Shown: positions 9,342 to 18,255 of the stretch, one piece after another | Numbering within the stretch: position 1 is the stretch's first letter | Layout of the letters: every line of letters starts with the position of its first letter | Assembly: GCA_019637265.1 (NCBI GenBank) | Contig: JAHBVY010000003.1 | Coordinates: 124,001-188,000 of the forward strand | Direction: 5' to 3' | DNA: 64,000 nucleotides | From: Polyangiaceae bacterium | Lineage (GTDB): Bacteria; Myxococcota_A; Polyangia; Polyangiales; Polyangiaceae | Translations under genes and position numbers: made by a program | Notes under the pieces: model-generated | Databases searched by the model: none | What the model was told of the DNA's origin: nothing | The model's input: only the letters and a program-made list of their open reading frames with translations

Positions 9342-12041
9342 ATGCGGAAGCGTGACTTGCTGTGCGCCTGGGGGGTGGCCCTCGCCCTCTTCGGCTGTGG
9401 TACTGACGAACCGAGCGGGGGTGTCCTGGGGAGCGCGGGCGCCTCGCCCGGCGGGGCGGCGGGGCAGGGCGGCGTGGGAGGTCAGGGCGGCAGCGCGGGC
9501 AGCGCGGGCTCGGGCGGCGCCGGGGGGCTCAGCGACGAGCGCGGGAACCCAGTTGATTTCCCTGCGGAATGCATCGAGAGCTGTGAGGAGGCTTGCGCGC
9601 GCCTCGACGAGTGCGGCGGGGAGAGCTCGGCTTACCCCATCGATCGCGCGACCTGCGTCGCGCAGTGCGGGATGGCGCGCGGTGGCCCGATTTGGGGCGA
9701 CATCACGGACAACTTCCGCTGTTGCACCAGTCAGTCGAGCTGTTCGGATGTCCGGAACTGCGGCGGCTTCTTGAAGCACCCGGCGCCGGCCGCCGCCTGC
9801 AAGAAGCTGTGCAGCTGCCTGCTCGGCAGCGGCCCCACGGCGCCCACACCGCCGCCCGGCCTGAGCCCGCCGGCGGGCTACCAGTTCGCGACGGATCGAG
9901 CCATCGTGGAGCGCCGCTCTGAAGCGGGCCCGCCATCCGGTGCATCATCAGGTGCCCTGTCAGGTGCTGCCCACGCCGCTGGCGCTCCCACAACGTCAGG
10001 CGCCCTGTCAGGCGGCGCCCCAGGTGCCCCCGGCTTGGCGCCTGGGCTCGTCGCAGCCAAAACCCTGTTCCACGGCAAGTACACCGCCCTCCACCTCCCG
10101 GTAGCGACGAGCGCCGAGGACTTCGAGCGCGCTGGGCTCACGCTGCTCCCCACCTTCACCGACGCCGCGGGGCGCCTGGTGGCGGGCACTCGCGGGCTCG
10201 CGATTTCAGTCAGTGAAACTGTCGATGCCGCGCGGCTCCGCGCGCTGGTGGAGGCCGCTGGGCTCAGCGACCTCGAGCCGCTGAAATACGGACGGCGCCT
10301 GTACTACGCTCGCGCGGCGGACGGCTGGGCGGCGCTCGGCGCGCTGCATCGGCTTCAGCGGGAGCCAGGGGTGCGCGTGGAGCTCGACATGGTGCGCCAG
10401 CACGAGGCGAGCCACCTCCCGTTGGATCCGCTGTACCCGCGGCAGTGGCACCTCTCGAACCGTGGGGAGCGCGACTCGGTGGCCAGCGTCGATGGGCGCG
10501 TGGACGAAGCTTGGGATCTGACGCTCGGGCATCGTGACGTGATCATCGCCATCAACGACGACGGCGTCGCGGTGGATCACGAGGACCTGAGCTTCGACAT
10601 CTTACCGCCGCTCAACTACCCGAACGGCTGGGAGGGGCGCCTCAGCGTGGGCGCCTTCGGAGGCCATGGCACCGCGGTGGCGGGGGTGTCCGCTGCCGCG
10701 GGGAGCAATGGTTACGGTGGCAGCGGGGTGTGCCCCGGGTGTCGCGTGCTGCCGCATTGGTTCGGTGAGTTCGGTGCGTCCGGTGGCATCACCGATCGCG
10801 ACATCGCAGACGGCTTCATCCGCATGGTGGACGCCGGCGCCGCCGTCATCAACAACAGCTGGGGCGCGGGCGGGGGGGATCCGCGCTTCGTGGTGCCGGG
10901 CTTTGGGGTGGGCTTCATCCCTCAGCTGGTGACCGCGGCGTTCGACTACGCGGAGACGGAGGGCCGTGACGGCAAGGGGACGGTGATCGTGTTCGCGTCC
11001 GGTAACTCGAACCAGATCATGAATGACTACGGCGCCTACCCCAGCGTGGTGGGGGTGGCCGCGGTGGATGATCAGGGGCTGAAGTCTTACTACAGCAACT
11101 ACGGCCCTCGAATCGCCGTGGCGGCGCCCTCGAACGGCGGCTTGAACGGCATCACCACCACGTCGGCGCCGAGCGGCTACACGAATAGCTTTGGTGGCAC
11201 CTCCTCCGCGGCGCCGTTCGTCTCCGGGGTGGTGGGGCTCATCATCAGCGCCAACCCGGCGCTCACCGCGGCGGAGGTGCGCGACATCTTGCGCGCCACG
11301 GCGCGCCCCATCGACCCCGTGTGGGGTGAGTGGTCAGGCGGCGTGTCGCCCTTCTACGGCGCGGGCCTCGTGAACGCTTACGCCGCGGTGAAGCTCGCGC
11401 TGGGCCTGTGCACGGGAGAAGACTGCGACGCGCCGAGCGACACCACGGGCTCCACGAGCGGCGCTCAGTGCGATAGTTGCCGCACGGATTTGAACTGCGC
11501 GGAGGGCTACCGCTGCCAGGCGCTGCCCGCGTTGGGGCGCCAGGTGTGCGTCGGCGTCGTGACGGAGCAGGGGTGCCCCGACGGCACGAGCTTGGCTTCG
11601 GGCTACTGCCTGCCGGAGCCGAGCACCTGCGGCGTGTGTGAGGCGGAGGAGCGCTGCAACGGTCGCGACGACGACTGCGATGGAGAGATCGACGAGGACG
11701 ACGCGTGCACCACGGCGTGGTGCGTGCAGCTGGGCGAGGGCTGCGCGGAGGACGAACGCTGCGCCGGGGTGACCTGCGCCGCCGCCTGCAACCAGGACGA
11801 GCAGTGCGGCGCTGGTGAGCGCTGCGACCCGACCAAGACGCGCTACGGCTACTCCACCGGCAGCCGCGGCTGCAACACCGACCTCTCCGCCGGTTGCCCC
11901 GCTGGCTGTGAGCTGCTCGCCTCCACCCTGGATGACTACAAGCTGCAAGGCTTCATCGACTGCATGGAAAACGGTCAGGCTGCCTGCTCATCAGCGCAGG
12001 TCTGCGCCATCCGCCTGCCGGTGCAGCTCGAGGCGCCGTAG
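9342..12041 (+). CDS. S8 (subtilisin) family serine protease lipoprotein with MopE-type metal motif
   Basis: Secreted protease of 899 residues. The signal sequence ends in LFGC, a lipobox, followed by a Gly/Ala/Ser-rich tether and Cys-rich region (residues ~80-165). The peptidase domain has the full triad: D406 in INDDGVAVDHEDL, H442 in GGHGTAVAGVSAA and S621 in GGTSSAAPFVSG, plus the oxyanion-hole FASGN. Between the Cys-rich part and the catalytic domain, QWHLSNRG and an inhibitor-like propeptide region are visible. The C-terminus is Cys-rich and contains RCNGRDDDCDGEIDEDD, the MopE-type motif linked to Ca/Cu binding. Start ATG 9342 chosen because it begins the signal peptide. Its linker (SGASSGALSGAA) is encoded by repeated CAGGTGC/CTGTCAGG units. 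Probably extracellular or surface-tethered protein degradation. Confidence 0.9.
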   Translation: MRKRDLLCAWGVALALFGCGTDEPSGGVLGSAGASPGGAAGQGGVGGQGGSAGSAGSGGAGGLSDERGNPVDFPAECIESCEEACARLDECGGESSAYPIDRATCVAQCGMARGGPIWGDITDNFRCCTSQSSCSDVRNCGGFLKHPAPAAACKKLCSCLLGSGPTAPTPPPGLSPPAGYQFATDRAIVERRSEAGPPSGASSGALSGAAHAAGAPTTSGALSGGAPGAPGLAPGLVAAKTLFHGKYTALHLPVATSAEDFERAGLTLLPTFTDAAGRLVAGTRGLAISVSETVDAARLRALVEAAGLSDLEPLKYGRRLYYARAADGWAALGALHRLQREPGVRVELDMVRQHEASHLPLDPLYPRQWHLSNRGERDSVASVDGRVDEAWDLTLGHRDVIIAINDDGVAVDHEDLSFDILPPLNYPNGWEGRLSVGAFGGHGTAVAGVSAAAGSNGYGGSGVCPGCRVLPHWFGEFGASGGITDRDIADGFIRMVDAGAAVINNSWGAGGGDPRFVVPGFGVGFIPQLVTAAFDYAETEGRDGKGTVIVFASGNSNQIMNDYGAYPSVVGVAAVDDQGLKSYYSNYGPRIAVAAPSNGGLNGITTTSAPSGYTNSFGGTSSAAPFVSGVVGLIISANPALTAAEVRDILRATARPIDPVWGEWSGGVSPFYGAGLVNAYAAVKLALGLCTGEDCDAPSDTTGSTSGAQCDSCRTDLNCAEGYRCQALPALGRQVCVGVVTEQGCPDGTSLASGYCLPEPSTCGVCEAEERCNGRDDDCDGEIDEDDACTTAWCVQLGEGCAEDERCAGVTCAAACNQDEQCGAGERCDPTKTRYGYSTGSRGCNTDLSAGCPAGCELLASTLDDYKLQGFIDCMENGQAACSSAQVCAIRLPVQLEAP

Positions 12042-12078
12042 GGCGCGCCCGCCGAACGTTGGGCTCGCAGGGCTCAGC

Positions 12079-14880
12079 CTATGACAGCTCGGTGACGAGC
12101 GCGCGCGCGGCTTCCAGGCGCTCGCGCTGCGCGCTCAGCGAGGCCTCTTGCTCGCGCACCTCCGCGATCACCTCGGGCGGCGCGTTCTCGAGGAACTTCG
12201 CGTTCCGTAGGCGCCCGGTGATACTTTGCAGGTCTTTGTCCAGGCGCTTGAGGCTGCGCTCGATGCGCTCGGCCTCCTTGCTCGGATCCACCAGGCCCTT
12301 CAGCCCGACGATGACGTCCACCTCGCCCGCGACGCTCACCACGCCTCCCGCGGCGCGCTCACCCTCCGGGCCTTGCACCACGGGCTCGCCGCTCGTCTTC
12401 ACCAGGGTGCGGATCAGGCCCAGCTCGGCCTGAAGCAGGGCGCGCACCGAGGCGCTGCTGCTCTTGAGCCAGAGCGGCACCTCGGCCCCGGGGTGCACTT
12501 GGTGCTCGGTGCGGATGGTGCGCGCGGCGCTGATCGCGGCCTTCACCTGGTTGAAGTCTTGCTCGGCTCGGGCATCCAGGCGGCCGTCGGCTTGGGTGGG
12601 GTAGCTCGCGAGCGCGATGGAGAGCGGCGCGCCGGCGCGGCGCGGGGTGCGCTGCCAGAGCTCCTCCGTGATGAACGGCAGGTAGGGGTGGAGCGCGCGC
12701 AGCGTGGTCTCGATGGTGTGGGCCAGGGTGAGCCGCGTCTCCTGGCGCTCCGCCTCGCTGCCGCTGGCGAACACCGGCTTGCTCGCCTCCAGGAACCAGT
12801 CGCACAGCTCGTCCCACACGAAGTGGTAAAGCGCCTGCGCGCCGTCGTCCAAGCGCAGCTGCTCGATGCCGCGGGTGGACTCCTCCACCACCTGCGAGAG
12901 GCGCGACAGGATCCACCGGTTGATGAGCAGGGTGGCTGACGGTGGTGCGCCGCTGAGCTCGGCGCCATCGATGTAGGTGAGGGCGTAGCGGACCGCGTTG
13001 TAGACCTTGTTGCAGAAGTTCCGGTAACCCTCGAAGCGCTTGGGGCTGAGCGCGATGCGCTTGGCTTGCGGGCTGTAGCTGCACAGCGTCATGCGCAGGG
13101 CGTCGGCGCCATAAGGTTCGAAACCCTGACCCATCTTGGCGGTGGAGGGGTAGGCCTTCTGGAACTTCTTGAGCGCCTCGGCGTGCGGCGCGCCGGGGGA
13201 GGCCTTGGCCACCACGTCGGTGAAGGCCGCGCCTTGGATCAGATCCAAGGGATCGATCGTGTTGCCCTTGACCTTGCTCATCTTCGCGCCGGTCTCGTCC
13301 ACCACCATGCCGTGGAGCAGCACCCGGCGGAACGGCACGTCCCCCATGAAGTGGAGGCCCATCATCATCATGCGCGCGACCCAGAAGAACAGGATGTCGT
13401 ACCCGGTCTCCATGTCGCTGGAGGGGTAGAAGCGGCGGAGCGCGGGGGTGCTCTCGGGCCAGCCCAAGGTGGAGAAGGGCCACAGCGCGCTGGAGAACCA
13501 GGTGTCCAGCACGTCGGCGTCTTGCGTGAGCGCCGCGCCGCTGCAGCTCTTGCACGCCTCGGGCGCGCTGCGCGCGACGTTCACCGCGCCGCAGCCGTCG
13601 CAATACCATGCGGGAATTTGGTGCCCCCACCACAGCTGACGGCTGATGCACCAGTCTTGGATGTTCTCCAGCCAGTGGTCGTAGGTCTTCACCCAGTGCT
13701 CGGGGTAGATGCTGGTGCGCCCATCACGCACCGCCGCCAAGGCCGGCTTCGCCAGCGGCTCCATGCGCGTGAACCACTGGGTGCTGATGATCGGCTCCAC
13801 CACGCTGCCGGAGCGCTGAGAGCGCGGCAGCGTCATCGTGTGCTGGCGTGAGCCCCGCTCCAGGCCCAGCTCCGCCAGGCGCCGCTTCACCGCCTTGCGC
13901 GCCGCGAAGCGCTCCATCCCCTGGAACTCACCGGCCTGCTCGTTCAGCGTGCCGTCGAGGTTCAGGATGTTGATCTCCTCGAGCTGGTGGCGCTTGCCCG
14001 TCGCGAAGTCATTGAAATCGTGAGCTGGGGTGACTTTCACCGCGCCGGTGCCGAACTCCATGTCCACCAGCACCGGGTCGAGCACGATAGGCACCTCACG
14101 GGTGACGAAGGGGTGCTTCAGGCGACAGCCGTGGAGCGACTGGTAGCGCGGGTCGTCCGGGTGCACGGCGACGGCGGTGTCACCCAGCATCGTCTCCGGG
14201 CGGGTGGTGGCGACGACCAGCTCGCTCGGCGCCCCTTCAGGCGGATCGATGACGAGGTAGGCGAACTCATACAGCTCACCGCTGACGCCCTCCTCTTGCT
14301 CCACCTCGAGGTCGCTCAGCACGGTGCGCGCCTCGACGTCCCAGTTCACGAGCCGCGTGTCGCGGTAGATGAGCCCCTCTTCGTACAGGCGCACGAAGGC
14401 CTCTGTGACCGCCAGGTTGAGGTCCGGGTCCATCGTGAACTTCAGGCGGTCCCAATCGGCGGAGCAACCGAGCACCTGCATCTGCTCGAGGATCCGCCCG
14501 CCGCTCTGCTCTTTCCAACGCCACACGCGCTCGATGAACGCGTCGCGCCCGAGGTCGTGGCGGCTCTTGCCCTCCTGCGCCAGCTGGCGCTCGACGACGG
14601 TCTGCGTGGCGATGCCGGCGTGGTCCATCCCCGGCTGCCACAGCACGTTGTAGCCCTGCATGCGCTTGTGGCGGCAGAGTACGTCTTGCAGCGTGCCGAA
14701 CAGCGCGTGCCCCATGTGCAGCGAGCCCGTCACGTTGGGCGGCGGCATGGAGATGACGTAGGTGGGGCGAGCGTCGTCCTCCCGCTCACTCGCCTTGAAG
14801 ACGCCTTGCTCGAGCCAGAAGCGGTACCAGCGCGGCTCGACGGAGGTAGGATCGTAGGCCTTCGGCAGCTCGGACGACAT
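12079..14880 (-). CDS. valS: Valine--tRNA ligase
   Basis: Class I aminoacyl-tRNA synthetase charging tRNA-Val; 933 residues, normal for the family. Near the N-terminus PNVTGSLHMGHAL carries the HMGH form of the HIGH signature; GAKMSKVKGN is the KMSKS loop. The CP1 editing domain includes the TTRPETMLGDTAV motif. A zinc-knuckle pair, CDGCG and CKSC, sits in the catalytic half, as in some bacterial ValRS. The extreme C-terminus is the coiled-coil arm (KEAERIERSLKRLDKDL). Start ATG 14880; the frame is open a little further but MSSELPKAYDP is the natural beginning. Convergent with the protease gene, only 37 bp apart. A tRNA-Val gene lies elsewhere in the window. Confidence 0.97.
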   Translation of the reverse strand: MSSELPKAYDPTSVEPRWYRFWLEQGVFKASEREDDARPTYVISMPPPNVTGSLHMGHALFGTLQDVLCRHKRMQGYNVLWQPGMDHAGIATQTVVERQLAQEGKSRHDLGRDAFIERVWRWKEQSGGRILEQMQVLGCSADWDRLKFTMDPDLNLAVTEAFVRLYEEGLIYRDTRLVNWDVEARTVLSDLEVEQEEGVSGELYEFAYLVIDPPEGAPSELVVATTRPETMLGDTAVAVHPDDPRYQSLHGCRLKHPFVTREVPIVLDPVLVDMEFGTGAVKVTPAHDFNDFATGKRHQLEEINILNLDGTLNEQAGEFQGMERFAARKAVKRRLAELGLERGSRQHTMTLPRSQRSGSVVEPIISTQWFTRMEPLAKPALAAVRDGRTSIYPEHWVKTYDHWLENIQDWCISRQLWWGHQIPAWYCDGCGAVNVARSAPEACKSCSGAALTQDADVLDTWFSSALWPFSTLGWPESTPALRRFYPSSDMETGYDILFFWVARMMMMGLHFMGDVPFRRVLLHGMVVDETGAKMSKVKGNTIDPLDLIQGAAFTDVVAKASPGAPHAEALKKFQKAYPSTAKMGQGFEPYGADALRMTLCSYSPQAKRIALSPKRFEGYRNFCNKVYNAVRYALTYIDGAELSGAPPSATLLINRWILSRLSQVVEESTRGIEQLRLDDGAQALYHFVWDELCDWFLEASKPVFASGSEAERQETRLTLAHTIETTLRALHPYLPFITEELWQRTPRRAGAPLSIALASYPTQADGRLDARAEQDFNQVKAAISAARTIRTEHQVHPGAEVPLWLKSSSASVRALLQAELGLIRTLVKTSGEPVVQGPEGERAAGGVVSVAGEVDVIVGLKGLVDPSKEAERIERSLKRLDKDLQSITGRLRNAKFLENAPPEVIAEVREQEASLSAQRERLEAARALVTELS

Positions 14881-14945
14881 GGCGGCGGAAGCTAGCACGG
14901 CCAACGCTGACCGTTGGCCGCGACTCGCCCCTCACGACTCACGAC

Positions 14946-15557
14946 TCAGAGGTCGTCGTCGTCGTCGTCACCACCCTTGGAGAGCTGCCCCTTGCAGCTG
15001 TCCTTGCCCACCTTCCCGGTGGGGCAGATGGTGTCCTCCCACTTGGTGCCCTCGGTCTCGAGATCTTCCGTCTTGGCGTCCTTGAGGTTGGTCTTCTTCA
15101 AGATCGCCTCGGTGAGATCCGTCTCCGACATGCTGGCGCCCTCGAGGTTGGCCTCGGTGAGGTTGGCCTTGGAGAGATCGGCCTCGTCCAGGTTGGCGCC
15201 CTTCAGGTTCGCCTTGGTCAGGTTGGCGCCGGAGAGGTTGACGCTCTCGAGATCGGCGCCTTCGAGGTTGATGCCCTCGAGGTTCTTGCCGGCCCAGTCA
15301 GCGTCGCCAATCTTCGCCTTGGCGCACTGGGCGTTGGGCTCCGGCTTGCAACCACCGACCTCGCCGCCGGCTGCTTTGTCGCCGGTGTCTCCGGTGTCAC
15401 CCGCGGCGCTTGGAGCCGCCGAGGCAGTGGGCGCTGCGGTGGTGGCGGCCGGTGTGGTCTCCGCGGGCTTCTCGGCTGTGGCGGCTTTCTTGTCGTCACA
15501 GGCGAAGCTGGCAAGGGAGAGGGGAAGGATGAAAAACAGTGCCTTGGTGTGGCGCAT
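14946..15557 (-). CDS. Pentapeptide-repeat lipoprotein
   Basis: 203-residue lipoprotein candidate. A signal peptide (MRHTKALFFILPLSLASFAC) ends in a cysteine, followed by an Ala/Thr/Pro tether. Residues ~85-165 are A(D/N)LXX pentapeptide repeats (NLEGINLEGADLESVNL, ANLTKANL and so on), which form a right-handed quadrilateral beta-helix. A Cys pair flanks the repeat block (GGCKPEPNAQC before, ICPTG and DSCKG after) and the C-terminus is a run of six Asp. AAGGAG precedes ATG 15557 by eight bases. It lies just upstream of valS on the same strand (65 bp), so co-transcription is possible. Function unknown; pentapeptide proteins are structural or binding proteins. Confidence 0.8.
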   Translation of the reverse strand: MRHTKALFFILPLSLASFACDDKKAATAEKPAETTPAATTAAPTASAAPSAAGDTGDTGDKAAGGEVGGCKPEPNAQCAKAKIGDADWAGKNLEGINLEGADLESVNLSGANLTKANLKGANLDEADLSKANLTEANLEGASMSETDLTEAILKKTNLKDAKTEDLETEGTKWEDTICPTGKVGKDSCKGQLSKGGDDDDDDL

Positions 15558-15690
15558 CTGGGTGACTCCTTAACGCAATGAACTGCGGAGCGAGACCCTT
15601 CCACAGCCCACCCACTGGGATCAAGCGGGCGGCGCTCCGCCTTGGAGAGGGCTAAGCCCAGCTGACGAGGCACCCCGCGTTCTGCGTGGG

Positions 15691-15744
15691 TTTTGGGGGG
15701 TTGGACGGCACCGCACCCGAGACGCGACGCTCGCCAGCCCCCCC
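15691..15744. repeat. G-rich dispersed element (family B, inverted copy)
   Basis: TTTTGGGGGGTTGGACGG followed by CACCGCACCCGA is, on the other strand, the GGTGCGGTGCCGTCC-AACCCCC sequence also found at 22802-22822 and 28912-28933. CCAGCCCCCC at 15734-15743 forms the opposing arm with GGGGGGTTGG. It occupies the gap between the response regulator and the pentapeptide lipoprotein. Confidence 0.55.
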
Positions 15745-15799
15745 ACGGGCGTCAAGCCCGACTTCCCCAGCCCCCCGTGTGACGCCGTAGGGCCTGGTG

Positions 15800-16717
15800 C
15801 TACGCCTGCGTCAGGCGCTGGATTTCTTCCTGGATCAGCGTCTCGGCGAGCACGGGCACGACCTCCCACACCACCTGCTCCACCACCTCGCGCGAGAGCG
15901 CGAGCACCGCCTCCACCTGCGCGGGGGTGAGGCCGAGGCCTTCGAGCTTGCCCGCGAGCTGACCGTTCGCCGCGGCCACCGCAGCGGGCGCTGCAGCGGC
16001 AACAGGCGCCGCGGCAACGGGCGCCGCTGGAGCAGGCACCGCGACGGGGGCGGCAGCGATGGGCGCCGCGACGGGGGCTGCTGCGACCGGGGCAGCGGGG
16101 CGCGCGACGGCGGGCGCGGGTGGGGTGGCGGCCGCGCTGGTCTGATGATGAGCCGGTGCTGGCGCCACCGGACGCGGGGTGCCAGTGAAGGTCTGCGCGC
16201 GCCCGGGCGGCGGCTGTGAAGCCTGCGGGACGGCGGCGGGCGTGTTGGGAGCCGGCGTGCCGTAGGCGAGGGTGGGCGAGCGCGGCTTGGCGGCGACGTG
16301 GGCCGCGGGGGCTGGAGCGGTGACGCCCTCCAGCTGCCCGGCGCTCGCCTGGGCGGGCGCCGTCTTCAGCATTTGCGCGACGCGGTCGATCAGCTGTTGG
16401 GTGTCGAACGGCTTGTCCATGTGCTCGTCCGCGCCAGCAGCGCCCCCACGCGAGGCGTCGTATGGGTGCTGCTTGCTCGACAGGATCAGCACGCGCGTGC
16501 TCGGCGACTCGCTCTTGATCCGCTGGCACAGGTCGTAGCCACTCTCGCCTTGGAGATCGTGATCCACCAGGACCACCTCCGGGCGCTCGGCGCGCAGTTT
16601 GGCGAGGGCGTCCTCGGCGGTGGCTGCCAGGATGGTTTGGTAGTCTTCGCCAGCGAACGTGATCTCGATCACCTTCCGCATGGTCTTGCTGTCGTCGACG
16701 GCGAGCAGCGTGGTCAC
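15800..16717 (-). CDS. Response regulator with Ala/Pro linker and conserved C-terminal helical tail
   Basis: 305 residues. Residues 1-120 form a CheY-like receiver: acidic pair D8/D9 (LLAVDDSKTMRK), phosphoacceptor D52 (VLVDHDLQGESG), conserved Ser in ILSSKQ and Lys in DKPFD. A low-complexity Ala/Pro/Val linker (~130-255) follows, then a helical module with LTPAQVEAVLALSREVVEQ and VVWEVVPVLAETLIQEEI. I recall the same VVWEVVP tail on other myxobacterial receiver and zinc-ribbon proteins (memory, unverified). There is no DNA-binding domain, so output is probably by protein contact. GTG 16717 is used because GGAGG sits six bases upstream and the residues before it are not domain sequence. No histidine kinase is adjacent. 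Confidence 0.83.
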   Translation of the reverse strand: MTTLLAVDDSKTMRKVIEITFAGEDYQTILAATAEDALAKLRAERPEVVLVDHDLQGESGYDLCQRIKSESPSTRVLILSSKQHPYDASRGGAAGADEHMDKPFDTQQLIDRVAQMLKTAPAQASAGQLEGVTAPAPAAHVAAKPRSPTLAYGTPAPNTPAAVPQASQPPPGRAQTFTGTPRPVAPAPAHHQTSAAATPPAPAVARPAAPVAAAPVAAPIAAAPVAVPAPAAPVAAAPVAAAAPAAVAAANGQLAGKLEGLGLTPAQVEAVLALSREVVEQVVWEVVPVLAETLIQEEIQRLTQA

Positions 16718-16897
16718 AGCACCTCCGAGAGTACCCCCGCAGCCAATGTGGCGCGCGGGCGGGCCGCACCAAGGGACGCGGACCCGGAGCGCGATGATCG
16801 GCGCCGGCTCCCGGAGTGTCAAGGAATTCGCGGGGACTGAGCGCCGTGGGCGCGTGGTGGTGGGAGTGGGCGCTCCGGCTCTTGCTGCATGCTTCAC

Positions 16898-16980
16898 GCG
16901 GGGCCTGGTGCGGGGGTAGCCGCGCGCTTCGTCCGGGGACTGCGGCGCCGCGGGGCGGACAGTGGAGCTACCAACCCCCC
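16898..16980. repeat. Dispersed ~80-bp intergenic element (family A, copy 1)
   Basis: Aligns along its length with 56630-56710: both have GCGGGG, CTGG, CGGGGG.AGCCGCGCG, TCG..CGGGGACTGC, GCGCCGC and a final CCAACCCCC. About 6-8 mismatches and one indel separate the 5' two thirds; the segment before CCAACCCCC is more diverged. A shorter relative is at 35718-35758. Confidence 0.65.
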
Positions 16981-16998
16981 TCTGAAACCCCCTTCATG

Positions 16999-17086
16999 AA
17001 GGAATTGGCCGCTAGACCGGTGTCCCCCCAGCGCCGCGCGAGCTTGAAGCCCGCATCAAGGAATCGGCCGTAAGGCCGGGTGTCCC
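16999..17086. repeat. Pair of imperfect 28-bp direct repeats
   Basis: AAGGAATTGGCCGCTAGACC plus GGTGTCCC at 16999-17026 is repeated as AAGGAATCGGCCGTAAGGCC plus GGGTGTCCC at 17058-17086. The second unit contains a small hairpin, CGGCC-GTAA-GGCCG. They sit 100-180 bp before the preferred hrcA start and could be regulatory or a degraded REP pair. Confidence 0.5.
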
Positions 17087-17181
17087 GAAATGCGTCGAAT
17101 GGCGCTCAAAGCCCTCTAACAGCTCCAAAACCAGCGGGAGGCGGCGTTGACCGTGACGGGCGCTCCACCCAGACTGAGGGG

Positions 17182-18219
17182 GTGAATCAGCGCGCCCGCT
17201 CGGTGCTGTACGCGGTGGTGAGCGAGTTCATCGCCACGGGTCAGCCGGTCAGCAGCCGGACCTTGTCACGCAAGCACGGCTTCGACTTCTCCACGGCCAC
17301 CATCCGTAACGTGATGGCCGATTTGGAGGACCAGGGCTACCTGGCGCAGCCGCACACGAGCTCCGGGCGCATCCCCACCGAGGCGGCGTTTCGTTTGTTC
17401 ATCGACGCGTTGATGCGCGTGCGCGACCTCAGTCAAGAAGAGGCGCAGCGGATCCAGGAGCTGTTCGCCGAGGCGAAGAGCGGCGATTGGCTGAGCGAGG
17501 CGGGTCGTTTGTTGAGCGATCTCACCGGCACCGCGGCCATCCTGGTGCGCTCGCGGGCGGAGAGCCGCACGCTGCTGAAAATTCAGTTCGTGCCGACGCG
17601 GCCCGGGGAGCTCTTGAGCGTCGTCGTGTTCTCCGATGGCACGGTGGAGAACCGCTTCATTCAAACCGACCAAACACAGTCAGTGGACCTGGTGCAGCTC
17701 CACAACTTGCTCGACGGCGTGGTGGAGGGGCGCACTTTGAGCGGCTTACGCGAGCATTTGGCGAGCCAGGTCAGTCAGGGACGCGATCGGTTGCGTGAGC
17801 TGGGCGCGCTCGGGGTGGCGCTGATCGACGCGTCGCTCGCGGGCAGCGATCGGCGGCTCGACGTGGTGATCGAGGGGCGCGCGAAGCTGCTCGATCGTGA
17901 GGGGGAGGACAGCGGGCGCTCGCGTGAGCTGTTGGCGGTGCTCGAGTCGCGGGAGCAGCTGGTCGCGCTGCTCGATCGCATCATGGGGTCGCAGCGGGTC
18001 CAGGTGTTCCTGGGTGAGGAGACGCGCAGCACGGTCGGCTACCCGGTGACGCTGATCGCCGCGCCGTTCGGTGAGGGCGGTCGACCCGCGGGCGCGATCG
18101 GGGTGATCGGTGGGGCGCGCATGGATTACCCCTTCGTGGTGCCGCTGGTGGGCGCCACGGCGGACGTGATGACGGAGGCGGCGCGGCGCCGCTCGTCGCC
18201 CGACACGGAGGAGCCCTAG
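17182..18219 (+). CDS. hrcA: Heat-inducible transcription repressor HrcA
   Basis: Repressor of class I heat-shock genes (groESL, dnaK operons) through CIRCE operators. The N-terminal winged helix is clear: QRARSVLYAVVSEFIATGQP, then VSSRTLSRKHGFDFSTATIR and NVMADLEDQGYLAQPHTSSGR with IPT. The GAF-like HrcA domain follows, ending GVIGGARMDYPFVVPLVG. From GTG 17182 the protein is 345 residues, the usual family length; the in-frame GTG at 17080 adds a low-complexity leader and lies inside a repeat, but cannot be ruled out because the ribosome site at 17182 (GAGG, 2-bp spacing) is poor. No grpE, dnaK or dnaJ follows, which differs from the common operon. First gene of a plus-strand envelope cluster. 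Confidence 0.93.
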   Translation: MNQRARSVLYAVVSEFIATGQPVSSRTLSRKHGFDFSTATIRNVMADLEDQGYLAQPHTSSGRIPTEAAFRLFIDALMRVRDLSQEEAQRIQELFAEAKSGDWLSEAGRLLSDLTGTAAILVRSRAESRTLLKIQFVPTRPGELLSVVVFSDGTVENRFIQTDQTQSVDLVQLHNLLDGVVEGRTLSGLREHLASQVSQGRDRLRELGALGVALIDASLAGSDRRLDVVIEGRAKLLDREGEDSGRSRELLAVLESREQLVALLDRIMGSQRVQVFLGEETRSTVGYPVTLIAAPFGEGGRPAGAIGVIGGARMDYPFVVPLVGATADVMTEAARRRSSPDTEEP

Positions 18220-18255
18220 TGCTGTAGGCTGCTGAGCCGTATGGGAGTGCACTCG

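Larger units (their letters stand above)
16718..17181. other. Divergent intergenic region, repeat-bearing
   Basis: No convincing gene lies between the response regulator and hrcA. It holds an approximately 80-bp dispersed element (16898-16980) and two imperfect 28-bp direct repeats (16999 and 17058). No CIRCE-type inverted repeat (TTAGCACTC/GAGTGCTAA) was found before hrcA. An in-frame GTG at 17080 would lengthen HrcA by 34 residues. Confidence 0.6.

Noticed and set aside
12359..13651. Open frame in another minus-strand frame inside valS
   Set aside because: Low-complexity product and inside an intact synthetase gene.
16718..17181. CIRCE operator before hrcA
   Set aside because: No TTAGCACTC/GAGTGCTAA pair, exact or close, was found.
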